Source of the DNA: Intrasporangium calvum DSM 43043
GTDB lineage: Bacteria; Actinomycetota; Actinomycetes; Actinomycetales; Dermatophilaceae
DNA: 64,000 bases
Direction of reading: 5' to 3'
Assembly (NCBI RefSeq): GCF_000184685.1
Contig: NC_014830.1
Span: 248,001 to 312,000 of the forward strand
The notes beneath the pieces are model-generated. The model was given only the letters and a program-made list of their open reading frames with translations. It had not been told where the DNA came from and made no database searches. The position numbers were made by a program, and so were the translations under genes. How positions within the stretch are numbered: position 1 is the first letter of the stretch; each line of letters begins with the position of its first letter. Below, one piece after another: positions 49,602 through 56,929 of the stretch.

Positions 49602-50054
49602 ATGACCACCACGACCACCGACCACGACCTGGTCTCCACTTTCGGCCTGCTCATGGAGGCGTACAACTCCTTGGAGAAGCAGCTCGGCGACTCCTTGGAG
49701 CGCGAGGCCGGCGTGCCGCACACCTGGTTCGAGGTCATGCTGCGCATCTCCCGGGCTGACGCCGGCCTGGCCCCCATGGGGTGTCTGGCCGAGCAGGTCG
49801 CCCTCACTGGGGGCGGCGTCACCCGGATGGTCGACCGGATGGTGGCGGCCGGCCTGATCGAACGGGTCCCCTGCGCGCAGGACCGCCGGGTCGTCTATGC
49901 AGCCCTCACCACGCAGGGCCAGCAGGTCCTCACGAAGGCGGTCGCGGTGCACGAGGGCAACCTGCAGCGCATCCTGTCCGACTTCGCCCCGGGCGAGCTC
50001 GACACGCTCGACGAGACGCTTCGACGCCTCCGCACCGCGCGCCTGCCCGACTGA
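49602..50054 (+). CDS. MarR-family transcriptional regulator
   Basis: 150 residues. The winged helix has TWFEVMLRISRADAGLAPMG, LAEQVALTGGGVTRMVDRMV and GLIERVPCAQDRRVVYAALT, the standard MarR recognition helix and wing. Dimerisation helices flank it. It is divergent from the reductase-like/hydrolase pair, with two palindromes between, suggesting autorepression plus control of the pair. One Cys (VPCAQD) sits in the wing region and could sense oxidation, but this is speculative. Confidence 0.92.
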   Translation: MTTTTTDHDLVSTFGLLMEAYNSLEKQLGDSLEREAGVPHTWFEVMLRISRADAGLAPMGCLAEQVALTGGGVTRMVDRMVAAGLIERVPCAQDRRVVYAALTTQGQQVLTKAVAVHEGNLQRILSDFAPGELDTLDETLRRLRTARLPD

Positions 50055-50066
50055 CCCCGCCGTCCA

Positions 50067-50120
50067 CCCAGGGGGACGTATGCCGCTGGGCCGGCTCAGC
50101 GGCATACGCCTCCTTGGGTG
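50067..50120. repeat. inverted pair of dispersed repeat forming extended hairpin after marR
   Basis: CGTATGCCGCTG and CAGCGGCATACG face each other around GGCCGGCT. The pairing extends outward (CACCCAGG with CCTTGGGTG), giving a long stem that begins 12 bp after the marR stop. It is the second place where the dispersed repeat occurs as an inverted pair. Confidence 0.85.
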
Positions 50121-50136
50121 GGAGGTTGCGGAGACG

Positions 50137-50170
50137 ACGGAGGGCCCGGTCAGCTGACCGGGCCCTCCGT
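50137..50170. terminator. 34-bp perfect palindrome between marR and tRNA-Gly
   Basis: ACGGAGGGCCCGGTCAG is followed at once by its exact reverse complement. It lies between the 3' end of marR (+) and the 3' end of the tRNA (-), 7 bp from the latter, and should terminate the tRNA transcript. Confidence 0.8.
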
Positions 50171-50176
50171 GCGTCG

Positions 50177-50247
50177 AGCGGGCGGCAAGAATCGCACTCA
50201 CGTCTCCTCCCTGGAAGGGAGGTGTTCTGCTACTGAACTACACCCGC
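50177..50247 (-). tRNA. tRNA-Gly (anticodon UCC), unusual D and T loops
   Basis: 71 nt fold into a full cloverleaf on the minus strand. Acceptor GCGGGUG pairs with CGCCCGC and the discriminator is U; CCA is not encoded. The anticodon stem CCUCC/GGAGG carries loop CUUCCAG, anticodon UCC. The D loop is AGUAGCA, giving A at position 18. The T loop is UGCGAUU, with G55 where U55 (pseudouridine) is near-universal. The T stem has two G-U pairs. The first 18 nt overlap the end of the peptidase-like ORF. The tRNA-Gly(CCC) at 55302-55375 has normal loops. Confidence 0.92.
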
Positions 50248-51129
50248 GGGGTGCGGGTCGATGTTAGCGGACACGGGATCGGAGACCGAATCGGGCTCGC
50301 CGAACTCGTCGTGTGGGTCGTCCAGGTCGCGGGCGCCGGCCGGGATGAAACCCAGTCGTTTGAGCAGGCGGGGGCCGGGCTCGGCCCAGATCGGCCAGCC
50401 GCCCTGAGGCTCCCTCGCCGCGATCTGGCGGTACAGCGCGGTCGTCATCTCGACCGTGACGTCGCCGAAGAAACCATCCGCGATCTGGGTCTCCTTCAGG
50501 TGGTTCGCGGCAAGGATCCTCGCGCGAGTGGCTGCCGCGAGCCGGCGCCACACCGCAGCCTGGTAGCGCTTGACGTCGCCGTTCCTGCGTCCGTGCTTGA
50601 GGTTGGCGACGGCGATGGTCGCCTGCGGTGCGGGTGGTCGCACGCCCTGCCGGTCGCTGCGGTACTGCTTCCACGTCTGGCGCAGATGGGTCCGGTCCCC
50701 GTCGTCGGGGTCGCTGCCGACGAGGCCGTTCCCACCGGAGTACCAGTCGCGCAGCTGGGTCCGCGCCTCCGGGGAGAGATGACGGCAGTCCTTGAGCAGC
50801 ATGTGCAGGTGGGAGGACCACTTCTCACTGAGCCACTGCCTCCGGGTCGGCGACCACCATGTCGGCTCCCGGATGTCGGCGTAGAAGCCGATCCGCCGCG
50901 CCAGGCCCTCGAGCCGGAGCTTCTGCTCGGGAGTGAGGCCCCGCAGGGCGAGATCGACGTGTCCACCCCCGGAGCCCGTCCCCGCCGACGCAGTCCGGCC
51001 GACCTGGTACGAGCCGAACCCCTTGATGGGCGAGACGAGGATGTCCTTCCCGGATGCCCGCGCGAGCTCGTCGAGCGGCTCCTTCAGGCAGGGGCAGATC
51101 GTCACGCCACGCCACGTCGGATGGGTCAT
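50230..51129 (-). CDS. DD-peptidase-fold (M15-like) protein, weakly assigned
   Basis: 299 residues, ATG with AGGAGG 5 nt upstream. A possible Hedgehog/DD-peptidase zinc site is seen as GSGGGHVDLALRG (His-x-Asp) and WSSHLHMLLKDCRHLSPEAR (His-x-His), then GGNGLVGSDPDDGDR, a pattern I associate with peptidoglycan-hydrolase-like actinobacterial proteins. The C-terminal 130 residues are basic. There is no signal peptide. Its TAG stop lies within the D arm of tRNA-Gly(UCC), so mRNA and tRNA are on one transcript. The function is uncertain. Confidence 0.65.
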   Translation of the reverse strand: MTHPTWRGVTICPCLKEPLDELARASGKDILVSPIKGFGSYQVGRTASAGTGSGGGHVDLALRGLTPEQKLRLEGLARRIGFYADIREPTWWSPTRRQWLSEKWSSHLHMLLKDCRHLSPEARTQLRDWYSGGNGLVGSDPDDGDRTHLRQTWKQYRSDRQGVRPPAPQATIAVANLKHGRRNGDVKRYQAAVWRRLAAATRARILAANHLKETQIADGFFGDVTVEMTTALYRQIAAREPQGGWPIWAEPGPRLLKRLGFIPAGARDLDDPHDEFGEPDSVSDPVSANIDPHPAGVVQ

Positions 51130-51199
51130 GCTGCCTCCTCACGGTTCGCTGTCCATGGTGTCCCGTGGAGGCTCCCCGCGGGAGGCGAATGCCCGGATC

Positions 51200-51269
51200 G
51201 TCAGGGGCTGGGTCAGGGGCTGGGTCAGGGGCTGGGTCAGGGCTGCGTCAGGGCTGGGTCAGGGGCTGG
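51200..51269. repeat. 11-12-bp tandem repeat (GTCAGGGGCTGG), six copies
   Basis: Six consecutive copies, four of 12 bp and two of 11 bp, between the two minus-strand cell-wall genes. The array runs over the last codons and stop of the amidase gene (ending 51259). The change in unit length means it is not a coding repeat. Confidence 0.88.
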
Positions 51270-53448
51270 GCGGCACCTCGTAGTTGTAGAGCCGCTTGGA
51301 CACTGCGTCAGAGACCGCAGCCGTGCCACCGAGCACGACGACCTTGCCGGGCGCGAGGCGAGTCAGCTCGTCGGCGGTCGTCGCCGGCAGGGTGTCCGGG
51401 CGGGTGATGAGGACGGGGCCGCCCAGGTCGCCTCCCATGGGTCCGCCGGAGAGCGCGTCCGGGAAGTTGGTCCCCGTGGCGACGAAGACCACGGGCACGC
51501 CCGGAGAGAACGTCCGTCGTGACGTCTCGGCCGCGGTGGCGAAGCGGTCGTCGCCGGCGACCCGGACCACGGAGGGCGCGTAGTCGTGGAGGACGGACTC
51601 GACCTCAGGCGAGATCGCGCTGGTCCCGCCCAGCACGACGATGCTCGCCGGGTTGAGGCGGCCGAGCTCGGTGAGCGTCGGCGCTGGCACGGTGGCACTG
51701 GTCGTGAGCAGGAGCGGCCCCCCTCGGAAACCGCCCGCGGGCCCGCCGGCCAGAGCGTCGGGGAAGTTTGCGCCGGTGGCGATGTAGGCGACCGGGACGC
51801 CGGTGCCGAAGGTTCGAGCGGACACGGCCGCCGCCGTCGAGTACCGGTCGGCTCCCGACACGCGCGTCACGGTCGGGGCCCACACGGCGAGCTCAGACCT
51901 GACCGCGTCCGAGACGGCCGCCGTTCCGCCGAGGATGACGATCTCGGCGGGCTTGAGCCGCTGCAGTTCGGTCTCGGTGTCCACCGGGAGCGAGCTCCTG
52001 GTCGTGAGCAGGACCGGCCCGCCCCGGTACCCGCCCGCCGGGCCGCCGGCGAGCGCGTCGGGGAAGCTGGCGCCGGTGGCGATGTACGCGACGGGGGCTC
52101 CCGGCGCGAAGGTCGCCGCCGAGGCCGCGGCTGCGGTGGCGTAGCGGTTGATGCCGGCGTATCGGGGGGCGCTCGGTGACAGGGCGGCGGTGGCGGTCCG
52201 CAACGAGGGGAGGGTGGCGTAGAGGTACTGCCCGGGGCATTCGGTCTGGTTGACGTTCCGGTGGCCCGAGATGTTGTCGTACGTGACACCGCCGATCGTC
52301 GTCGTGCCGAGGACGTCGAAGCGGTGCACGTCCGCCTTCCACGCGATGAGGTCGCGCAACGCCGTACCGATGGCCTGTTTGTCAGCATCCGGTGGTGCGG
52401 TCGTCTCGAAATCGCCCAGGACGGAGGCGCCCATCGACCAGGAGTTGACGCCGTAGGCGTGCGCGCCGACGACGGCCCGGTCCACGCCACCGTAGCGACC
52501 CTCCCAGATCCGGCCGAACCGGTCGACGAGGAAGTTGTAGCCGATGTCGCGCCAGCCCCTCGTCTTCACGTGGTACGCGTAGATGCCCCGGATGATGCCC
52601 GGCACGTCCGCCTCGGAGTAGCTGTTGGACCCGGCCGTGTGGTGCACGACCGCGAGGTCCACCGAGCCGTAGTCCGGCTCGGAGGGGTCGCGGAGCGTCT
52701 CGTCGGCGCCCCAGTCGGCACGGGTGCGGATCACCGGCTCGGCCACGCCGGTCATCGTCCCCGGCGTGGTCGAGGTGCCGGGTGTGCTGTCCGAGGTCGT
52801 CGGGGCCGTGGGCTGGGGGGAGGTCCCAGAGGTCCCCGGATCGATCACTGCGAGCTGCGCGTCGTCGGGCGTCGACCCGTCCGCGGCGAGGACTCGGACC
52901 TGGACCTGCTCGGAGTCCGTCGTCACGAGCGGTGCGGAGCCGTCGCGCGCCCCGCCGAGCTTTGCGGCTGCCTCCTTCGCTTCCGCGTCGTCAGGGGCGT
53001 GGTCGCCATCGAGCTCGAGGAACGCCCAGTCCGACCACGTCGACCCGTCGAGGGTGCGGTACTGGATGCTGGCACCGGGGGCGGAGCCGGCGCGCCAGGT
53101 CACACCGACGACGCCGAGGTCGGGAAGGGTGACGGGCGTCGAGGCGGAGACGACCTTGACGGATTTGCCGCCGGCGTGCTCGGCGGCCTCGGCGGAGTCA
53201 GCGGCGGCGAGGGCCGTGACGCCCGGCACCTGGTCGGCCCCGAGGAGCGCGTGGTTCGTCTGGCGCGTGGTCGGCGGGCGGGTACTGGCCGACGCGGTGA
53301 CCGTTGACGAGGCGCGGGCCGGGGATCCGGTCTCGCTCGGCTGGACCTGGGCAGACGCCGAGGCTGCCGCGGAGAGCACGAAGGGCAGGAGGAGCGCGGC
53401 GGCCGCCAGGGTCGTCGGTCCCAGGTTTCGTCTGGTGGAGGGGGTCAT
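51259..53448 (-). CDS. secreted N-acetylmuramoyl-L-alanine amidase with three CW_binding_2 repeats
   Basis: 729 residues. The signal peptide (PTTLAAAALLLPFVLSAAAS, cut after ASA) is followed by a beta-rich N-domain. The amidase_2/PGRP domain (about 235-400) has RADWGADETLRDP, DLAVVHHTAGSNSYSE (Zn His), GYNFLVDRFGRIWEGRYGG and ISGHRNVNQTECPGQYLY (Zn His and Cys). Three CW_binding_2 repeats follow, each with ATGxxFPDALAGGP and VxLGGTxAxS. It would cleave peptidoglycan while bound to the wall. Its start overlaps the upstream lipoprotein stop by 4 bp. Confidence 0.93.
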   Translation of the reverse strand: MTPSTRRNLGPTTLAAAALLLPFVLSAAASASAQVQPSETGSPARASSTVTASASTRPPTTRQTNHALLGADQVPGVTALAAADSAEAAEHAGGKSVKVVSASTPVTLPDLGVVGVTWRAGSAPGASIQYRTLDGSTWSDWAFLELDGDHAPDDAEAKEAAAKLGGARDGSAPLVTTDSEQVQVRVLAADGSTPDDAQLAVIDPGTSGTSPQPTAPTTSDSTPGTSTTPGTMTGVAEPVIRTRADWGADETLRDPSEPDYGSVDLAVVHHTAGSNSYSEADVPGIIRGIYAYHVKTRGWRDIGYNFLVDRFGRIWEGRYGGVDRAVVGAHAYGVNSWSMGASVLGDFETTAPPDADKQAIGTALRDLIAWKADVHRFDVLGTTTIGGVTYDNISGHRNVNQTECPGQYLYATLPSLRTATAALSPSAPRYAGINRYATAAAASAATFAPGAPVAYIATGASFPDALAGGPAGGYRGGPVLLTTRSSLPVDTETELQRLKPAEIVILGGTAAVSDAVRSELAVWAPTVTRVSGADRYSTAAAVSARTFGTGVPVAYIATGANFPDALAGGPAGGFRGGPLLLTTSATVPAPTLTELGRLNPASIVVLGGTSAISPEVESVLHDYAPSVVRVAGDDRFATAAETSRRTFSPGVPVVFVATGTNFPDALSGGPMGGDLGGPVLITRPDTLPATTADELTRLAPGKVVVLGGTAAVSDAVSKRLYNYEVPPSP

Positions 53449-54248
53449 GGAGAACCTTGGAATAGGGTGATTTCGGGCACAGGGACTCTACCTTCCCACG
53501 GTTGGGGCAGCACGGCTTCCGGGACGCTGAAGACGAGCGCGCGCCCGAGCTGGGGACTCCAGTCCTCGTCGGCGACCACTGGGCACTCGTGGTCGGCGAT
53601 CGCGATGTCGGACCGCCGGATCACCTGGGCGAAAGTGCCGTCGAGTCCGGTGTCGACCGGCTGCACAGCGTGGTAGGGCTCGCGGTCGGGTGGGTCGACG
53701 ACGGTCGGCGCGGCGTACCGTGCGGTCCCCCCACCGAAGACCCAGTCCCACCCCTTGCCTCGGGCCACGGCCTGGGTCGCAGCGCCGCGGTCGGCGCACA
53801 GGCTCCCCAGGTTCGTGAGAGTCCAGATCTCAGACGGGTCGTATGCCGCCCAGCTCGCTTCCAGCCCAGCCCCCGGTTCCGACGTGGCGAGGACCGGGTA
53901 GTCGAGGGCCCTGGCCTTCTCGTCCCCGAACAGGTCGGGGCCGAACATGCCGAACGGCCCCTTGCCGGTGATCGACAGCACCTTGGTGGCCGGCTGCACC
54001 AGGCCAGGAGGGAGGTTGGTCAGTCCGGTGACGACGGCCAGCGGGAACGTCGGGGGCGCTGCGGTGGGGATCGGGGAGGAGGAGGACGACGGTGCGCTGA
54101 CCGAAGCTGTCGCGGTCGCGGCAGAACCGGAAGAGGCGGTCGGGGCGGTCGGCGCTCTCGCGGGTGGCCCCGCGGTGCTCGTGCAGGCAGCGAGAGTCAG
54201 CAGCGCGAAGGCGCCTGCAGCACTCCGGACTCTCCCCGCACAGTCCAC
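53445..54248 (-). CDS. lipoprotein of unknown function
   Basis: 267 residues from the GTG at 54248, which has TACGCT 6 nt upstream; the longer open frame to 54413 is rejected. The signal ends in the lipobox LTLAAC at about residue 25. A Ser/Thr/Pro/Ala linker follows (about 26-60). The globular domain contains FGMFGPDLFGDEKARALDYP and four Cys besides the lipid one. The 4-bp overlap with the amidase start suggests they act together in the wall. No known domain is recognised. A repeat copy near 53840 reads SWAAYDP in frame. Confidence 0.8.
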   Translation of the reverse strand: MDCAGRVRSAAGAFALLTLAACTSTAGPPARAPTAPTASSGSAATATASVSAPSSSSSPIPTAAPPTFPLAVVTGLTNLPPGLVQPATKVLSITGKGPFGMFGPDLFGDEKARALDYPVLATSEPGAGLEASWAAYDPSEIWTLTNLGSLCADRGAATQAVARGKGWDWVFGGGTARYAAPTVVDPPDREPYHAVQPVDTGLDGTFAQVIRRSDIAIADHECPVVADEDWSPQLGRALVFSVPEAVLPQPWEGRVPVPEITLFQGSP

Positions 54249-54254
54249 TCGGCC

Positions 54255-54260
54255 AGCGTA
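54255..54260 (-). promoter_or_regulatory. -10 box (TACGCT) for leaderless lipoprotein-amidase transcript
   Basis: TACGCT on the minus strand ends 6 nt before the GTG at 54248. Confidence 0.5.
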
Positions 54261-54496
54261 GGCGCGCAGCCCGCCGAGGGTGGGTCGCGACCCGCTGGAG
54301 GAGGGTGTCAGTTCAGGATGTCTTGAGCCAGCACAGGGAGCGGCGGTTGGACGCGGTCGGTACGAGGGTTGGCCTTCACGGACGCGAGTGAGGTCGCGCG
54401 GGTGCGGGTGCATCGGAAGACGTCACATCGGTGGGTCGGTCGGTGTTTGCCGGGCGAGCCCGACGCTGGGGAAGTCGTGATGTGACGCGACGCCGA

Positions 54497-54502
54497 TACG
54501 AT
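54497..54502 (+). promoter_or_regulatory. -10 box (TACGAT) for leaderless mntA-hepT transcript
   Basis: TACGAT ends 6 nt before the ATG at 54509. An inverted pair GTCACATC (54422-54429) / GATGTGAC (54479-54486) spans the region just upstream and could be an autoregulatory site. Confidence 0.5.
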
Positions 54503-54508
54503 GGGGCT

Positions 54509-54838
54509 ATGACCGAGACTGCAGCACCGGCTCGTGGGCCACTCAGTGGCCCAACAGGCCGACTCGTCGCAGCTCACCGGGAGGAGTTGCGCGAGGTGCT
54601 GCGCCGCCACGGTGTGACCAACGCCCAAATATTCGGAAGCGTTGCGCGCGGGGACGATCGCCCCGGCAGCGATCTCGACCTGCTCGTCGAGCTCCCCCGC
54701 GGGACGAGCCTCTTCGACCTGGCAGGCATTCAGGTCGAGTTGGAAGAGGTTCTGGGCGTTGAGGTCGACCTCGGAACCATCGGAAGCCTCAAGCCGCGCA
54801 TCCGTCCGCGCGTGGAACGAGACTTGGTTGCTCTATGA
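54509..54838 (+). CDS. mntA: MntA-type nucleotidyltransferase antitoxin
   Basis: 109 residues from the ATG at 54509. The minimal nucleotidyltransferase signature is complete: IFGSVARGDDRPGSDLDLLV gives GS-x10-DxD (G43 S44, D55, D57), and a third acidic residue follows in VEVDLGTIGS. In type VII systems this enzyme AMPylates and silences the HEPN toxin. The HEPN gene overlaps its end. Base composition is lower in GC than neighbouring genes, consistent with acquisition. A leaderless promoter precedes it. Confidence 0.9.
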   Translation: MTETAAPARGPLSGPTGRLVAAHREELREVLRRHGVTNAQIFGSVARGDDRPGSDLDLLVELPRGTSLFDLAGIQVELEEVLGVEVDLGTIGSLKPRIRPRVERDLVAL

Positions 54839-55175
54839 GCCGTTCGGACTCGACCGGCTCTATGACATCGCCGACGCAATTGCGGCCATTCGGTCCCATG
54901 TTGCACAGGGGACTCTCAGCGAGGCTGTGGTGTTCGACGCGGTGCGGATGCGACTCCTCGAAATCGGCGAGGCCGTCAAGGGTCTCAGCGAAGAACTCAC
55001 AGCAAGGGAGCCTGCCATTCCGTGGCGCACGATTGCGCGGTCGCGAGACAACTTGGCCCATCACTACTTCGCGACCGAACTGCAGATCGTCGAGGACACC
55101 ATCAAGGCGGACTTGGCGCCACTCGACGAGGCCGTCGCCCGGCTGATCGCGGAAGTCGAGCGGCCGAGAGGGTAA
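54828..55175 (+). CDS. hepT: HepT-type HEPN ribonuclease toxin
   Basis: 115 residues if started at the TTG at 54828, which overlaps the antitoxin gene by 11 bp; no ATG or GTG is available near. The all-helical HEPN fold has LYDIADAIAAIRSHVAQG and RLLEIGEAVKGLSEEL, then the active site SRDNLAHHYF, giving the RX4HXY motif (R73, H78, Y80). R and H form the RNase centre; the Tyr is the known AMPylation target in HepT. Co-expression with mntA is implied by the overlap. Confidence 0.88.
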   Translation: MLYEPFGLDRLYDIADAIAAIRSHVAQGTLSEAVVFDAVRMRLLEIGEAVKGLSEELTAREPAIPWRTIARSRDNLAHHYFATELQIVEDTIKADLAPLDEAVARLIAEVERPRG

Positions 55176-55258
55176 GGCGCCTCCTGTGCCGTGGAGCGCG
55201 CATCACCCTCTATTGCACGTATGTTGCCCGCTGGCTGTATGAGGCCTCGGGAACGACG

Positions 55259-55296
55259 AAGCCGCAGGCCGGGACATGTGGCCTGACCTGCGGCTT
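55259..55296 (-). terminator. hairpin downstream of tRNA-Gly(CCC)
   Basis: AAGCCGCAGG and CCTGCGGCTT pair over 10 bp around an 18-nt loop, 6 bp beyond the tRNA 3' end on the minus strand. Confidence 0.7.
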
Positions 55297-55301
55297 TGCG
55301 T

Positions 55302-55375
55302 TGGAGCGAGCGACGGGAATCGAACCCGCGTATCCAGCTTGGGAAGCTGGCGCTCTACCATTGAGCTACGCTCGC
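55302..55375 (-). tRNA. tRNA-Gly (anticodon CCC), CCA encoded
   Basis: Cloverleaf on the minus strand: acceptor GCGAGCG/CGCUCGC, discriminator U and genomic CCA. The D loop AAUGGUA has G18-G19. The anticodon stem CCAGC/GCUGG has loop UUCCCAA, anticodon CCC. The T loop is the normal UUCGAUU. Confidence 0.95.
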
Positions 55376-55458
55376 GAAGCCGCTGCACCGAGGTGTCGGC
55401 GGCACGCGGCGTCAGTGTAGCCGACGCTGTGCCGCTCCACCGAAGGACCCTCCACCGC

Positions 55459-55890
55459 ATGGATCTCGTCAAGCAGGACGCCCTGATCACGCATGTCCGG
55501 GAGCGGGGCGGCCACGAGACCCAGGTGGCCGTCACCCTCGAGCAGTTCTTCGACGGCAACGACTGTGAGTGGTGCATCGCCCCGAACCGGTCCGAGGACC
55601 TCACCCTCGGCGACGTCCGCCGCGCCCTCGTCGAGCTGCGCGGGCACCCGGACGTCCACGACGTGCTCGTCGAGCTGGACCAGCTCGAGTTCGGGACCTA
55701 CCCGGACGACGAGTGGCCGTACGCGAGCGGAGCCGCCGTCATCACGACCCTCATGCCGGACGAGGTCGACGCGTTGCTCCTGGAGGTGGAGGTCGACCCG
55801 AGCGGGGGGCCGGCCTCCAGCCTCGACTGGCTCGTCGACGCGCCGGCCATCCCGGCGGGGCACCACTACGTCGGCGTGTGGTGGAGCTGA
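55459..55890 (+). CDS. uncharacterised 143-residue protein
   Basis: 143 residues from the ATG at 55459. It begins MDLVKQDALITHVRERGGHE, is very acidic, and contains EQFFDGNDCEWCIAPNRS and a C-terminal AGHHYVGVWWS. The pattern of beta strands and conserved-looking Trp/Asp residues is reminiscent of small actinobacterial immunity-type proteins such as Imm1, but I cannot assign it. There is no signal peptide or membrane segment. Its stop abuts the truncated end of the AAA ATPase on the other strand. Confidence 0.65.
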   Translation: MDLVKQDALITHVRERGGHETQVAVTLEQFFDGNDCEWCIAPNRSEDLTLGDVRRALVELRGHPDVHDVLVELDQLEFGTYPDDEWPYASGAAVITTLMPDEVDALLLEVEVDPSGGPASSLDWLVDAPAIPAGHHYVGVWWS

Positions 55891-56821
55891 CGAGGTCAGG
55901 GGCGATCTTGGCGGCGGCGTGGATGTGCTGGAGGGCCCCACGGCTCAGCAGCACTGCCGTCGTTCCGGGAGTGACGCTGAGCAGGTAGCGAACCGTGTGC
56001 GTGTTGCTCGTCCCGGGCGGCCCGTAGAGCAGGACCCCGCGCTTGAGGTGCTGCCCGTGCCGCTGGAGCCGAGCGCGCTGCCGCCCGATGCCGACGACGT
56101 GGTGCTCGATGCGGTCGAGCGTCCCCGTCGGGAGGACGATGTCGGCCGCGGTGAGGTCGGGGCGCTCGAGGAAGGTGGCCCCGGCCAGTCCCGGGCCGTA
56201 CGGGTCAGCGGCGAGGGTGATCACCTGGCCACGCAGGATGCTGCGCTCGTCCATCAGTGCGCGCAGGCGAGCCACGACCCGCTCCGCCCGCTCGCGCTCC
56301 GGAGCCAGGACCTCGAGGACCGCGGCCTCGCGACCGACGTGCGGGTTGCGACCCAGGATCCGAACGGCGACCGGCAACTCGTCGTGGCGGAAGAGGCGGA
56401 TCCCCGAGCTGATCACCTGTCTCGTGTCCTCCGGGCGCGGCCCCGTGTCCAGCCGGAGGTAGTCGACCTGCCCCACGGGGACCCGGCCCGGCCCGTGCTG
56501 CCCGCTCTGGAGCAGGTCGCCGAGCGTGAAGTGGTGGCGCATGTCCCCGCCACCGATCCCGATGAGCTGCGCCCCGGGGTCGGGCTGCGCCAGCTCCTCC
56601 AGGGCGATGTCGGCGTCGACGAGCCGGTGCTGCGGGACCTCCTCGGTGACGACGGCGAGCCCTTCTGCGGCCATCCCGAGGTGCGCCGTCAGGACCTCGA
56701 CCAAGGGCGTGCCTCCCGAGTCCGGGGGGCCGAGCTCGAGGTCCATCCGCCGGAGCACCCCTTGGAGCTGCCGCATGAACTCGAGGACCTCGCCGTCCCC
56801 GCCGAACCCCTGTCCCGTCAT
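55891..56821 (-). pseudogene. AAA-family ATPase, truncated in the ATPase core with altered P-loop
   Basis: From the ATG at 56821 an N-terminal domain of about 235 residues leads into LKRGVLLYGPPGTSNTHTVR. This is a Walker A where the canonical GTGKT is GTSNT, so the ATP-binding Lys is missing. VLLSRGALQHIHAAAKIA follows, then homology stops near 55895, before any Walker B. The frame continues to 55751 only as antisense of the neighbouring gene. Intact relatives continue with a complete AAA core. It looks like a decayed remnant cut at a junction. Confidence 0.7.
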
Positions 56822-56917
56822 GTCGCCCAACCCAGGCCGACCCGGAGACCGCGGAAAGGGCTGGGAGCGAGCTGGGCGGCATACGACATCGACGCCGGTC
56901 AGCGGCACTGCGCGCGG

Positions 56918-56923
56918 TAGCCT
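56918..56923 (+). promoter_or_regulatory. -10 box (TAGCCT) for leaderless dcd transcript
   Basis: TAGCCT ends 6 nt before the GTG at 56930. Confidence 0.55.
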
Positions 56924-56929
56924 CCCTAC

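Noticed and set aside
50177-51129. integrative element attached to tRNA-Gly
   Set aside because: No integrase gene and no second copy of the tRNA 3' end was seen; the ORF lies at the 5' side of the tRNA.
54249-54413. longer N-terminus for the lipoprotein
   Set aside because: The extension would bury the signal peptide and lipobox; the GTG at 54248 has a -10 box 6 nt upstream.
55751-55890. C-terminal part of the AAA ATPase frame
   Set aside because: It is antisense of the 143-residue ORF, Arg/Pro-rich and without AAA motifs.
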